NCBI GenBank assembly: GCA_964534955.1
Contig: CAZHRR010000149.1
Coordinates: 1-5,433 of the forward strand
DNA from: UBA2128 sp964534955
GTDB taxonomy: Bacteria; Fidelibacterota; Marinisomatia; Marinisomatales; UBA2128
Direction: 5' to 3'
DNA: 5,433 nt
Of this stretch, positions 1 to 5,433 are shown in pieces (within the stretch, counting starts at the first letter, position 1; every line of letters begins with the position of its first letter). The position numbers and the translations under genes were made by a program. The notes beneath the pieces were generated by a model. It did not search any database. It saw only the letters and a program-made list of their open reading frames with translations, and was not told where the DNA came from.

Positions 1-45
1 CTCATGTTTCGCATACCCTAAGTGATTGATTTAATATGCATTATT

Positions 46-85
46 GCGAAGACATCCCACAGGGTGCTGTGCAAAATGTCTACGC
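46..85. repeat. 40-base imperfect palindrome (long hairpin)
   Basis: The outer arms 46-55 (GCGAAGACAT) and 76-85 (ATGTCTACGC) pair in 9 of 10 positions with one A-A mismatch. Inside them, CACAG (58-62) and CTGTG (67-71) form a second perfect stem around a 4-base loop. The two stems are separated by a 2-base and a 4-base bulge, so the whole segment can fold into one long hairpin. It lies in the non-coding leader of the NUDIX gene. It could be a terminator of a gene left of the window, a repeat-element fragment or a protein-binding site. No T-tract follows on either strand, so a simple intrinsic terminator is not well supported. Confidence 0.5.
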
Positions 86-100
86 TTAAACAAAAAAAGA

Positions 101-138
101 CGACTAAAGCCGCCTTTAGGCGGGTTTCTTTCCCGCCT
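101..138 (+). promoter_or_regulatory. Overlapping alternative GC hairpins in the leader of the NUDIX gene
   Basis: CCGCC (110-114) can pair with GGCGG (119-123) around a TTTA loop. Alternatively AGGCGGG (118-124) can pair with CCCGCCT (132-138) around the loop TTTCTTT. The two stems share bases 118-123, so only one can form at a time. The first hairpin followed by GTTTCTTT resembles a weak intrinsic terminator. The segment starts with CGACTAAAGCCGCCT (101-115), which recurs at 2929-2943, so this is probably a copy or remnant of a dispersed intergenic repeat. Any regulatory effect on the downstream gene is inference. Confidence 0.4.
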
Positions 139-208
139 ATATTTGTGCCATATGGCATTGAGAGATTTATTCTACGTCGAAACATCTGCGAAATATGAGT
201 TATTGATA

Positions 209-760
209 ATGCATAGAAATGATTTATTAGCCAAACTCAATAAATACTCACCATTTGATCTAAATGAAAGCCGGATGTATAAATCATTGGTTCAATTTGT
301 AAAAACCAACCCTGATTGTTTTGAGAATTCTTTGGAAATTGGTCATATCACCGGATCAGCTTGGATAATTGATAAAAGTCAAAATAAAGTGCTGTTAACA
401 CACCATCGAAAACTTGCCAAATGGATTCAGTTGGGTGGTCACGCTGATGGGGAGTCAGACATTCTTTTGGTTGCCTTACGAGAAGCAAAAGAAGAATCAG
501 GGCTTAATTCTGTCAATTATGTTTCAACTGATATATTTGATGTTGATGTCCACACAATTCCAAAAAATCATAAACATTTCGAACATCTTCACTTCGACAT
601 ACGTTTCTTATTTGAAGCTGATTTTGATGAACCCTTCTCGATTAGCAAAGAATCAATTGACTTAACATGGGTTGAATTAAACAAGGTTCATGAATTAAAC
701 AGTGATGAATCAATTTTAAGAATGGTTAGGAAAACAAAACATGTTGAGTATGGTTTTTAG
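209..760 (+). CDS. NUDIX hydrolase
   Basis: Predicted cytosolic NUDIX-fold hydrolase of 183 residues, expected to cleave a nucleoside-diphosphate-linked compound; the substrate cannot be read from the sequence. The Nudix box spans about residues 76-99. It starts GGHADG and contains REAKEESGL (91-99), with metal-binding E92, E95 and E96 and the following G98. The first acidic position of the textbook G-x5-E box is Ser83, which agrees with my recollection of the GGHxDG-type branch of this superfamily. Family-like flanks are GHITGSAW (45-52), THHRKL (64-69) and LHFDIRFL (127-134). The ATG at 209 was chosen because MHRNDLL matches where I recall these roughly 180-residue proteins starting. The frame stays open upstream to 44 (ATG at 152), but that part encodes the hairpin leader. 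No clear Shine-Dalgarno sequence is present; the best is a weak GAG. The gene is far more AT-rich than the other two, which suggests acquisition. It converges with the PurL-like gene. Confidence 0.9.
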   Translation: MHRNDLLAKLNKYSPFDLNESRMYKSLVQFVKTNPDCFENSLEIGHITGSAWIIDKSQNKVLLTHHRKLAKWIQLGGHADGESDILLVALREAKEESGLNSVNYVSTDIFDVDVHTIPKNHKHFEHLHFDIRFLFEADFDEPFSISKESIDLTWVELNKVHELNSDESILRMVRKTKHVEYGF

Positions 761-764
761 TAAG

Positions 765-800
765 CCTAATAAAGTGCCTAGAATAGTCAATACTTTTAGG
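765..800. terminator. Imperfect stem-loop between convergent genes
   Basis: CCTAATAAAGT (765-775) pairs with ACTTTTAGG (792-800) as a 9-bp AT-rich stem with a 2-base bulge and a 16-base loop. It sits just after the NUDIX stop and 32 bases beyond the stop of the opposing PurL-like gene, where a shared bidirectional terminator would be expected. The stem is weak and only a broken T-run (TCTCTTT) follows on the plus strand, so this is a position-based guess. Confidence 0.3.
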
Positions 801-831
801 TCTCTTTCGGTAGATGATTGTAGCGGTAGTA

Positions 832-2736
832 CTACTTAATTGCTTCTCGTAAATCCGACACTTTCACAGAGAATAAATCGTTAAACGTGAAGAGTGATTT
901 GTCGGTTACTCTGCCGATGGCGGTACAGGTTACGCCAATTTGCATACAGAGCCTCTCCAGCTCCATGATGGCATCCTCCTCAACCGTAATGACACACAAT
1001 CCCTGTGTTTCCCCGAACAGAAGTTCATCATCCCGGATTTTACTGCTCATGTGAATCCGGGCACCAATCCCTTCTGCCGATAGAAGGATCATATGTGAGA
1101 GAATTACTGCCAGCCCACCTCGAGAAACGGCAGCCGCAGAAGAAATAAGTCCCACTCTGGCGCCCGTGATCAGAATCTCGTGAATTCGCTTTTCAATAAC
1201 CAGATCAGATACCGGAGGAGGACCCTCTTCCCTACCATGGATTTCCTTTAAATAAGTGCTGCCTCCCAGCTCTCCGCGGTGACTTCCCAGCATCAGAATG
1301 AAATCCCCTGGCCGTTTCAACTCTTGCGAGAGAGAGTGACTCTCATCCGGAGGATCTCCCACTACAGCCACAAGAGGATCATACCCTAATGGGATAAACT
1401 GACGGCTGACGATTTCGAGTCCAAGATCTGCTATCGCTACCTGGAAGCCTGCCAGCGTCTCACGGAGGATTTGGACTGATTCGGTGTCATCACGGGTAGA
1501 AGGAATTCCAATGACTGTAGATGAAGGAGTCACTCCTGTGACAGCAAGCTGACGAGCCGCTGAAGCAACAGCCAGAACAGCTCCCTGCCTCGGATCAAGT
1601 TTCCAGAAGCGTCCACCTGATTGTGCACTCATTGTTGGAATCTCAACATTCTCTGAGTGATCTTGAAGCAGCTGATACTCCTTTATCACATCCTGGGATG
1701 ACAGCAGAGTCTTGAGGCAACTCTTGAAATATTGGGGCTGTTTGAGTGAGGAAACATCAAGAATTGTTGGTGCAGGAAGACCTTTTGCTGGCATCAGATG
1801 AGTTCTGGTTGCTGAGTGAGGAAAGACTATATCATCAACAGAAACGGAGCAAACAACTGATCTTCCTCGGCGAATTTCTAAAACTCCAGATCCATTTGTT
1901 GTTCCTATCTCCCGGAAGGAAATTGAATAGGATCGGAGAAGTTTCTTTATCTCGTTCTTGTGACTTTTCGATACCACCGCCAGGCATCGGCCGGGAGTGC
2001 CAGAAAATAGGATTTCATCCGGATTACTGTGCCGGTGCTGAGCTGGTATCTTACTTTCTGAGATAACCAATCCCACATCCAGCGAATCCCCAAGTTGAGC
2101 TGATACATAGGCGATACCCCCTTCTGCTAAATAGCGGAGATCAAGAATATACGGTTTCACGGAAAGTTCCGCTGTCGCAGTTGAGAGCATCTCAAGTTCC
2201 TTCGGCGAAATAAGATCCGAGCGGTCAGTTTCCGCTCCAAATATGAAGAGTGCTTGATCCTTTTGTACTAAGTCTAAACTTACCGGCTGCTTATCATTTG
2301 GATAGCCCTCGGCTATTGCGACAAAGACTACGGATTCAGTCGTTTCCGATGAAAAATCCAGCCTGCTGCAGCTGAACGAAAGCTGATTGCCAAAATAGTG
2401 CGCCCCCTTGGCAGCTTCCCGGGATACTGGATTTTTCCCGCCAGTAACGATGAAACTGCCTGCTTCTGGAATGACCCCTCGAACTGACAGTTTCATAGCT
2501 GCTTCCGCCATAGCAGTATATGCCAGCCTGCGGGCGCTGTTTTTCGATGGAATTACGCAAGAAGCTGAAGAGATGAGAGATTCCCCACTTTTACCTATTA
2601 CAGGGTCGTAACCCGGTTTTGGCGTCGGGAAAAGCGCATCTGAGATTGCCGCTGCGCAGGAATACATTTCGGTCTTATCTTTTAGTAATAGAGCTAAGCG
2701 CTCTTCAACGGGCAGTTTTGTGTTTTCTGGAGTCAT
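832..2736 (-). CDS. PurL-like protein (phosphoribosylformylglycinamidine synthase II paralogue), probably catalytically inactive
   Basis: 634 residues, against about 740 for small-type PurL, the FGAM synthase of purine synthesis. Two AIRS/ATM-type halves are visible. The first runs about 65-305: AIRS-N-like at 70-165, then an AIRS-C-like part including ILDLRYLAEGG at 197-207. The second runs about 335-620. It includes DPRQGAVLAVASAARQLAVTG (381-401), ELGGSTYLKEIHG (489-501), GPPP (505-508), EKRIHE (515-520), SRGGLAV (538-544), LFGETQG (573-579) and IGRVTD (607-612), all matching the usual order in PurL. Hallmarks are missing: no N-terminal ATP/metal motif ESHNHP; NFGNP-type and SGNVSLYNE-type motifs are replaced by IGIPSTRDD (409-417) and SRQFIPLGYD (444-453); and the family SAHDVSDGG reads SAAAVSRGG (533-541). 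The frame is intact across 634 codons, so it seems to be maintained. No purine genes are adjacent. A structural, regulatory or ligand-binding role is inference. No Shine-Dalgarno sequence precedes the ATG. Confidence 0.85.
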   Translation of the reverse strand: MTPENTKLPVEERLALLLKDKTEMYSCAAAISDALFPTPKPGYDPVIGKSGESLISSASCVIPSKNSARRLAYTAMAEAAMKLSVRGVIPEAGSFIVTGGKNPVSREAAKGAHYFGNQLSFSCSRLDFSSETTESVVFVAIAEGYPNDKQPVSLDLVQKDQALFIFGAETDRSDLISPKELEMLSTATAELSVKPYILDLRYLAEGGIAYVSAQLGDSLDVGLVISESKIPAQHRHSNPDEILFSGTPGRCLAVVSKSHKNEIKKLLRSYSISFREIGTTNGSGVLEIRRGRSVVCSVSVDDIVFPHSATRTHLMPAKGLPAPTILDVSSLKQPQYFKSCLKTLLSSQDVIKEYQLLQDHSENVEIPTMSAQSGGRFWKLDPRQGAVLAVASAARQLAVTGVTPSSTVIGIPSTRDDTESVQILRETLAGFQVAIADLGLEIVSRQFIPLGYDPLVAVVGDPPDESHSLSQELKRPGDFILMLGSHRGELGGSTYLKEIHGREEGPPPVSDLVIEKRIHEILITGARVGLISSAAAVSRGGLAVILSHMILLSAEGIGARIHMSSKIRDDELLFGETQGLCVITVEEDAIMELERLCMQIGVTCTAIGRVTDKSLFTFNDLFSVKVSDLREAIK

Positions 2737-2768
2737 CTTTGATATGGTGCTGCTTTGTAGTGATTGAG

Positions 2769-2804
2769 AATATAGTACAAATCAGGTGTGAATGGGATAG
2801 TCAA
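2769..2804 (-). promoter_or_regulatory. Possible promoter of the PurL-like gene
   Basis: On the minus strand TTGACT (2804-2799) matches five of six bases of a -35 box. It is followed by TACTAT (2777-2772) and TATATT (2774-2769), about 30-40 bases before the ATG. The spacing from TTGACT is 21-24 bases, longer than the sigma-70 optimum. An alternative reading is the Bacteroidota-type pair TTTG and TGATTTG (the latter 2784-2778). Both readings are weak. Confidence 0.2.
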
Positions 2805-2922
2805 ATACATGATTTAGGGTAGAAAGGACACAGAGATCAGCGACGGCATAAATACCGTGGTAGTCATTATTTTCAAAATATCTCATCTCTTGATCTTCTG
2901 TAAATTTTCTTATTCATTTCTC

Positions 2923-3083
2923 AGCGAGCGACTAAAGCCGCCTGCCTGAACAACACAGTCGGGCAGGCACGCTTACTGATAAAACCATCCTAAAGGGTCC
3001 CGCAATTGCGGGATTCTTTCTTTGATTTTAGCCAGTCTACGTTTCACTACGAACAGGCAGGCGTGTTCATTTATGGACTCGCT
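2923..3083. repeat. Nested inverted-repeat element, MITE- or REP-like
   Basis: AGCGAG (2923-2928) and CTCGCT (3078-3083) are inverted copies at the outer ends. Inside them CGCCTGCCTG (2939-2948) and CAGGCAGGCG (3054-3063) are a perfect 10-base inverted repeat. A competing local stem is GCCTGCC (2940-2946) with GGCAGGC (2962-2968), and a separate hairpin sits in the centre (2998-3013). GAACA...TGTTC (3051-3067) makes another small stem. The left end holds CGACTAAAGCCGCCT, also found at 101-115. The arrangement suggests a small non-coding repeat element that transcribes into a folded RNA. No target-site duplication was identified, so calling it a mobile element is inference. Confidence 0.45.
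2998..3025 (+). terminator. Terminator-like hairpin inside the repeat element
   Basis: TCCCGCAATTGCGGGA (2998-3013) is a perfect 16-base palindrome able to form a GC-rich stem around AATT. The T-rich stretch TTCTTTCTTTG follows on the plus strand, the layout of an intrinsic terminator reading rightward. No plus-strand gene lies just upstream, and on the minus strand, used by both neighbours, no T-run follows. It is therefore more likely part of the repeat element than the terminator of a known gene here. Confidence 0.35.
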
Positions 3084-3224
3084 AATATATCGTTGTTTTA
3101 TCTCCACCTATCATGAACGGGCTCGGTGTAGTTATTCATAAAAATCTCATTTCTACTTATTATTACATTCTTCCATCCTACCTGAAACTGAATCCTTACA
3201 AGAAATAAAATAATGTAACGTGTC

Positions 3225-5060
3225 TTATTCATCTCCTTTCACAAACTCCCGGGCAACGGTGATAATCTTCTCTGCCAGCTTCTCTCCCACTTCCACTTTC
3301 TCAGTTACTTCCTCAATTGCAGATTCAGCTATGGCTTGCACATTATCGAATTTCGTCAGCAGCTTTTTCCGTCTGGCGGGACCGATACCGCGGATTCCAT
3401 CGAAAATGGAACCGGTGACTGACTTCTTCCGTCGCTGACGGTGAAATGTGACAGCAAACCGGTGAGCTTCATCCCGAATGCGGCGGAGGAGAAAGAGTCC
3501 CGGGGATGATTTGGGGATATTTTGCGGTTCGGAGCTGCCGGGAATGTACACTTCCTCCAGCCGCTTGGCCAATCCGATGATAGAAATATAACTCAGCCCT
3601 AATTCCTGCAGAGCTGAGACTGCCATGCTGAGCTGACCTTTTCCGCCATCAATCAGGATAAGGTCAGGGAAAGTTGCCTGCTCGCTCTTCAGCCGGCGGT
3701 AGCGCCGAGAGACAACCTCCCGAATCATGGCAAAATCGTCAATCCCTTTCACCGTCTTTATCTTGAATTTGCGGTATTCGCTCTTCTTTGCCACACCGTC
3801 CACAAAACAGACCATGGACCCTACTGGATTGCTCCCCTGGATATTAGAAATATCGAAAGCTTCGATGCGCCGGGGCGGCACTTCCAGGTTCAAGTCAGAC
3901 TGAAGCTGCTGTACCATATCCGGCACCAGTTCCCTGCGGCGCTTCCGCTTGCGAAGGTTTTCCGCCAGGAGTAGTTCGGCATTCTGCAGAGAGAGCCGGA
4001 CCAGCTTCGCCTTCTCCCCGCGCTGTGGTACCGTGAGAGTCACCTTCTTCCCCCGCTTATCCGACAGCCAGACAGCCAGAGATTCGTCACCTTCCGGCCG
4101 TTCCTGTAAGAGAATCTCCTGTGGCAGAAAGTCGGACTCGAGATAGAATTGTTTCATAAATCCAGCGAGGATTTCGTTCAAGTTTTGTTCATGGGCTCCA
4201 GTAAGAAACATCCGCTCCCGTCCGATGATCTTGCCATTTCTCAGCCGGATGACGGCGGCACAGGCGTCCTTCTGCAGCACGGCAACAGCTATTATATCCT
4301 GATCAGCAAAGGAAGCAGAAATCTTCCGCTGACGTCTGGTGAACGCCTCCACCGCTCCAATCTGGTCTCTACGCAGGGCTGCCTCCTCGTATTGCTGCTC
4401 CCGAGAGGCTGCAGTCATTTCCTCCCGGAGCTGTTTCATAATGTTATCCATCCGACCATGGAGGAAACGGACCACCCCATCAATCATGGCGTTGTAATCT
4501 TCCTGTGACTGTAACCCCTCGCACGGACCGAGACACTTCTTTATGTGGTAATCGAGGCAGACCGATATTTTCTTCCTTGCGATGCTATCATCGTCGATGA
4601 TAAAACTGCAGCTCCTGACTGGAAATATCTTATAGATCACTCTCAGGGATTCCCGCAGATTGTGGACTTCCGTAAAAGGACCGAAATAGCGAGAGCCGTC
4701 ATGGACAATCTTGCGAGTCAGCAAAACCTGGGGAAACGGCTCGTTGGTGATTCGGACGTAAGGATACGATTTGTCGTCCCTCATGAGGATGTTGTATTGT
4801 GGTTCGTGCTCCTTGATCATAGCCGCTTCCGTCAGTAGCGCTTCTGTCTCGGAGCGCGTCACCAGCCAATCGATATCGGTAATTTTCTTCACCATGTTCT
4901 CGATCCGCAGCGAAGTGAGCGAACTCTTTCGGAAGTAGCTCCGCACCCTTGCCCGGAGTACTTTCGCCTTCCCTACGTAGAGAACCCTGCCGGACTCATC
5001 ACGGAATAGGTAGACGCCGGGTTTGCGGGGGATTGATTTTATCTTCTGAGTCAACTTCAT
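3225..5060 (-). CDS. uvrC: Excinuclease ABC subunit UvrC
   Basis: Nuclease subunit of the UvrABC nucleotide-excision repair complex, which cuts on both sides of a DNA lesion in the cytosol. The 611 residues match the family length. The GIY-YIG domain (about 12-92) carries GVY (15-17), YVG (28-30), R40 and E78 and makes the 3' cut. Cysteines 151, 168, 176 and 180 match the spacing reported for the UvrC iron-sulfur cluster, except for a longer first gap. The UVR UvrB-binding segment is about 204-240 (EAALRRDQI). The RNase H-like domain for the 5' cut has D403 (AFDISNIQG), D442, D471 (LIDGGKGQL) and H540 (TFHRQRR). A helix-hairpin-helix tail (about 554-604) starts GIRGIGPARRKKLL. The ATG at 5060 gives the family N-terminus; no Shine-Dalgarno sequence precedes it. 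It stands alone, with repeat DNA on both sides. No lesion or missing residue is seen, so it should be functional. Confidence 0.98.
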   Translation of the reverse strand: MKLTQKIKSIPRKPGVYLFRDESGRVLYVGKAKVLRARVRSYFRKSSLTSLRIENMVKKITDIDWLVTRSETEALLTEAAMIKEHEPQYNILMRDDKSYPYVRITNEPFPQVLLTRKIVHDGSRYFGPFTEVHNLRESLRVIYKIFPVRSCSFIIDDDSIARKKISVCLDYHIKKCLGPCEGLQSQEDYNAMIDGVVRFLHGRMDNIMKQLREEMTAASREQQYEEAALRRDQIGAVEAFTRRQRKISASFADQDIIAVAVLQKDACAAVIRLRNGKIIGRERMFLTGAHEQNLNEILAGFMKQFYLESDFLPQEILLQERPEGDESLAVWLSDKRGKKVTLTVPQRGEKAKLVRLSLQNAELLLAENLRKRKRRRELVPDMVQQLQSDLNLEVPPRRIEAFDISNIQGSNPVGSMVCFVDGVAKKSEYRKFKIKTVKGIDDFAMIREVVSRRYRRLKSEQATFPDLILIDGGKGQLSMAVSALQELGLSYISIIGLAKRLEEVYIPGSSEPQNIPKSSPGLFLLRRIRDEAHRFAVTFHRQRRKKSVTGSIFDGIRGIGPARRKKLLTKFDNVQAIAESAIEEVTEKVEVGEKLAEKIITVAREFVKGDE

Positions 5061-5144
5061 AGTGATGAATTTACTCAGGAGCAGGAAGAGAGGATAGGGT
5101 CAAATGGTTAACCTTCATATTCTTACCATAAGATAGTTATTAGT

Positions 5145-5385
5145 TGGCAGTAGCAGTGGCAGTCCCGACCTCACGTCGTTCGGTACGGGATCTCCGCTTC
5201 GCTTCGATAGGCAGCAAAAAATCAAATAACGAATATAGAATAGCGAATATCGAAGGTGGCAGTAGCAGTGGCAGTCCCGACCTCACGTCGTTCGGTACGG
5301 GATCTCCGCTTCGCTTCGATAGGCAGCAAAAAATCAAATAACGAATATAGAATAGCGAATATCGAAGGTGGCAGTAGCAGTGGCA
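5145..5385. repeat. Perfect 112-base tandem repeat, 2.15 copies
   Basis: Copy 1 is 5145-5256, copy 2 is 5257-5368 and a 17-base partial copy is 5369-5385. The two full copies are identical by eye. Each unit starts with TGGCAGTAGCAGTGGCAG and contains two inverted repeats: CCCGACC with GGTACGGG (5164-5170 and 5182-5189 in copy 1, one bulged base), and CTTCGATA with TATCGAAG (5202-5209 and 5248-5255). Short GAATA words recur in the AT-rich half. The 112-base period is not a multiple of three, so the frames that run through it are not a protein repeat. It lies upstream of uvrC and its right end runs into the broken recombinase frame. It could be a minisatellite or a duplicated intergenic element; more copies may exist than the sequence shows if it was assembled from short reads. 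Confidence 0.9.
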
Positions 5386-5432
5386 AAGCTATGTCTCAAG
5401 GTATGACAACTGCCATTCTTAGGGATACCGGA
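5334..5432 (-). pseudogene. 3'-truncated tyrosine recombinase/integrase fragment (integron-integrase-like)
   Basis: Reading the minus strand from the window edge gives SGIPKNGSCHTLRHSFAT, then ATATFDIRYSIFVI and a TGA at 5334-5336. CHTLRHSFAT is the box-II signature of tyrosine recombinases (H-x-L-R-H; the Arg and second His are catalytic). The wording is close to IntI and related integrases, where HLLE and then a GYDIRTxQELLGH segment with the nucleophilic Tyr should follow. Here the frame enters the 112-base tandem repeat right after SFAT (junction about 5379-5385), so the last catalytic His and the Tyr are lost. The upstream part of the gene lies beyond the window. The protein is probably inactive, unless what I see results from misassembly at the repeat. 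The call rests on a short motif, but a highly characteristic one. The later DIR is repeat-encoded and likely coincidence. Confidence 0.7.
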
Positions 5433-5433
5433 A

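Larger units (their letters stand above)
2737..3224. other. Intergenic region between the PurL-like gene and uvrC
   Basis: A 488-base gap with no convincing coding frame, tRNA or rRNA. Bases 2737-2922 are AT-rich and hold the upstream region of the PurL-like gene. Bases 2923-3083 hold an inverted-repeat element with internal hairpins (described separately). Bases 3084-3224 are AT-rich DNA downstream of the uvrC stop with no clear hairpin-plus-T terminator. The gap argues that uvrC and the PurL-like gene are separate transcription units although both read on the minus strand. Confidence 0.6.

Noticed and set aside
1..14. Possible minus-strand gene start leaving the left edge (ATG at 14-12 or 5-3)
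   Set aside because: Only a few codons are visible, with no recognisable product.
44..208. N-terminal extension of the NUDIX frame from a TTG at 44 or an ATG at 152
   Set aside because: The extra residues are basic, unlike the family N-terminus, and are encoded by the hairpin/repeat leader. The ATG at 209 gives the usual length and start.
764..801. attC-like recombination site after the NUDIX stop (GCCTAAT ... TTTAGGT)
   Set aside because: Only about 38 bases long, the AAC/GTT core triplets are missing, and there is no second pair of boxes.
4149..4508. 119-residue plus-strand frame inside uvrC
   Set aside because: It lies antisense to the conserved UvrC coding sequence and resembles no family.
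5140..5341. Two 65-residue frames, one on each strand, through the tandem repeat
   Set aside because: The 112-base unit shifts frame each copy and both frames are low-complexity; they are repeat by-products.
5145..5385. CRISPR array
   Set aside because: The whole 112-base unit is repeated without variable spacers, there are only two full copies, and no cas genes are present.
5391..5433. Plus-strand gene start (MSQGMTTAILRDTG) running off the right edge
   Set aside because: It has no recognisable product or ribosome binding site. The opposite strand encodes the strong recombinase signature CHTLRHSFAT over the same bases.

Overview
The window looks like a chromosomal piece of a mid-GC Gram-negative-type bacterium. 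The UvrC wording and the lack of clear Shine-Dalgarno sequences before all three genes would fit the Bacteroidota/Marinimicrobia-like (FCB) bacteria, but this placement is an inference and weak. The DNA is composite. Hand counts of one 60-base line per gene give 20 G+C in the NUDIX gene (541-600), 34 in the PurL-like gene (1441-1500) and 38 in uvrC (3961-4020).

Layout, left to right. (1) Positions 1-208 are a non-coding, highly palindromic leader with a 40-base imperfect palindrome and a pair of mutually exclusive GC-rich hairpins. (2) An AT-rich NUDIX hydrolase gene follows on the plus strand (209-760). It converges on a 634-codon minus-strand gene (832-2736) across a 71-base spacer with an imperfect stem-loop. 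(3) The minus-strand gene is recognisably built like the small-type purine synthase PurL, with two AIRS/ATM-fold halves, but the motifs that make PurL an enzyme are eroded. It is best read as a PurL-derived pseudo-enzyme or strongly diverged paralogue. (4) A 488-base intergenic region (2737-3224) holds a roughly 160-base nested inverted-repeat element and a terminator-like hairpin. It shares a 15-base word with the leader of the NUDIX gene. (5) A complete uvrC (3225-5060, minus strand) has all expected domains and catalytic residues. (6) At the right end, a perfect 112-base tandem repeat (2.15 copies) cuts into a minus-strand reading frame whose last recognisable residues are the box-II signature of a tyrosine recombinase (HTLRHSFAT).

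The genes do not form an operon or an obvious pathway: UvrC is nucleotide-excision repair, NUDIX proteins hydrolyse nucleotide-type substrates, and the PurL-like protein has no purine genes beside it. The parts most worth following up are the eroded PurL paralogue and the broken recombinase fused to the tandem repeat. I see no complete new multi-gene system, phage-defence locus or CRISPR array here.
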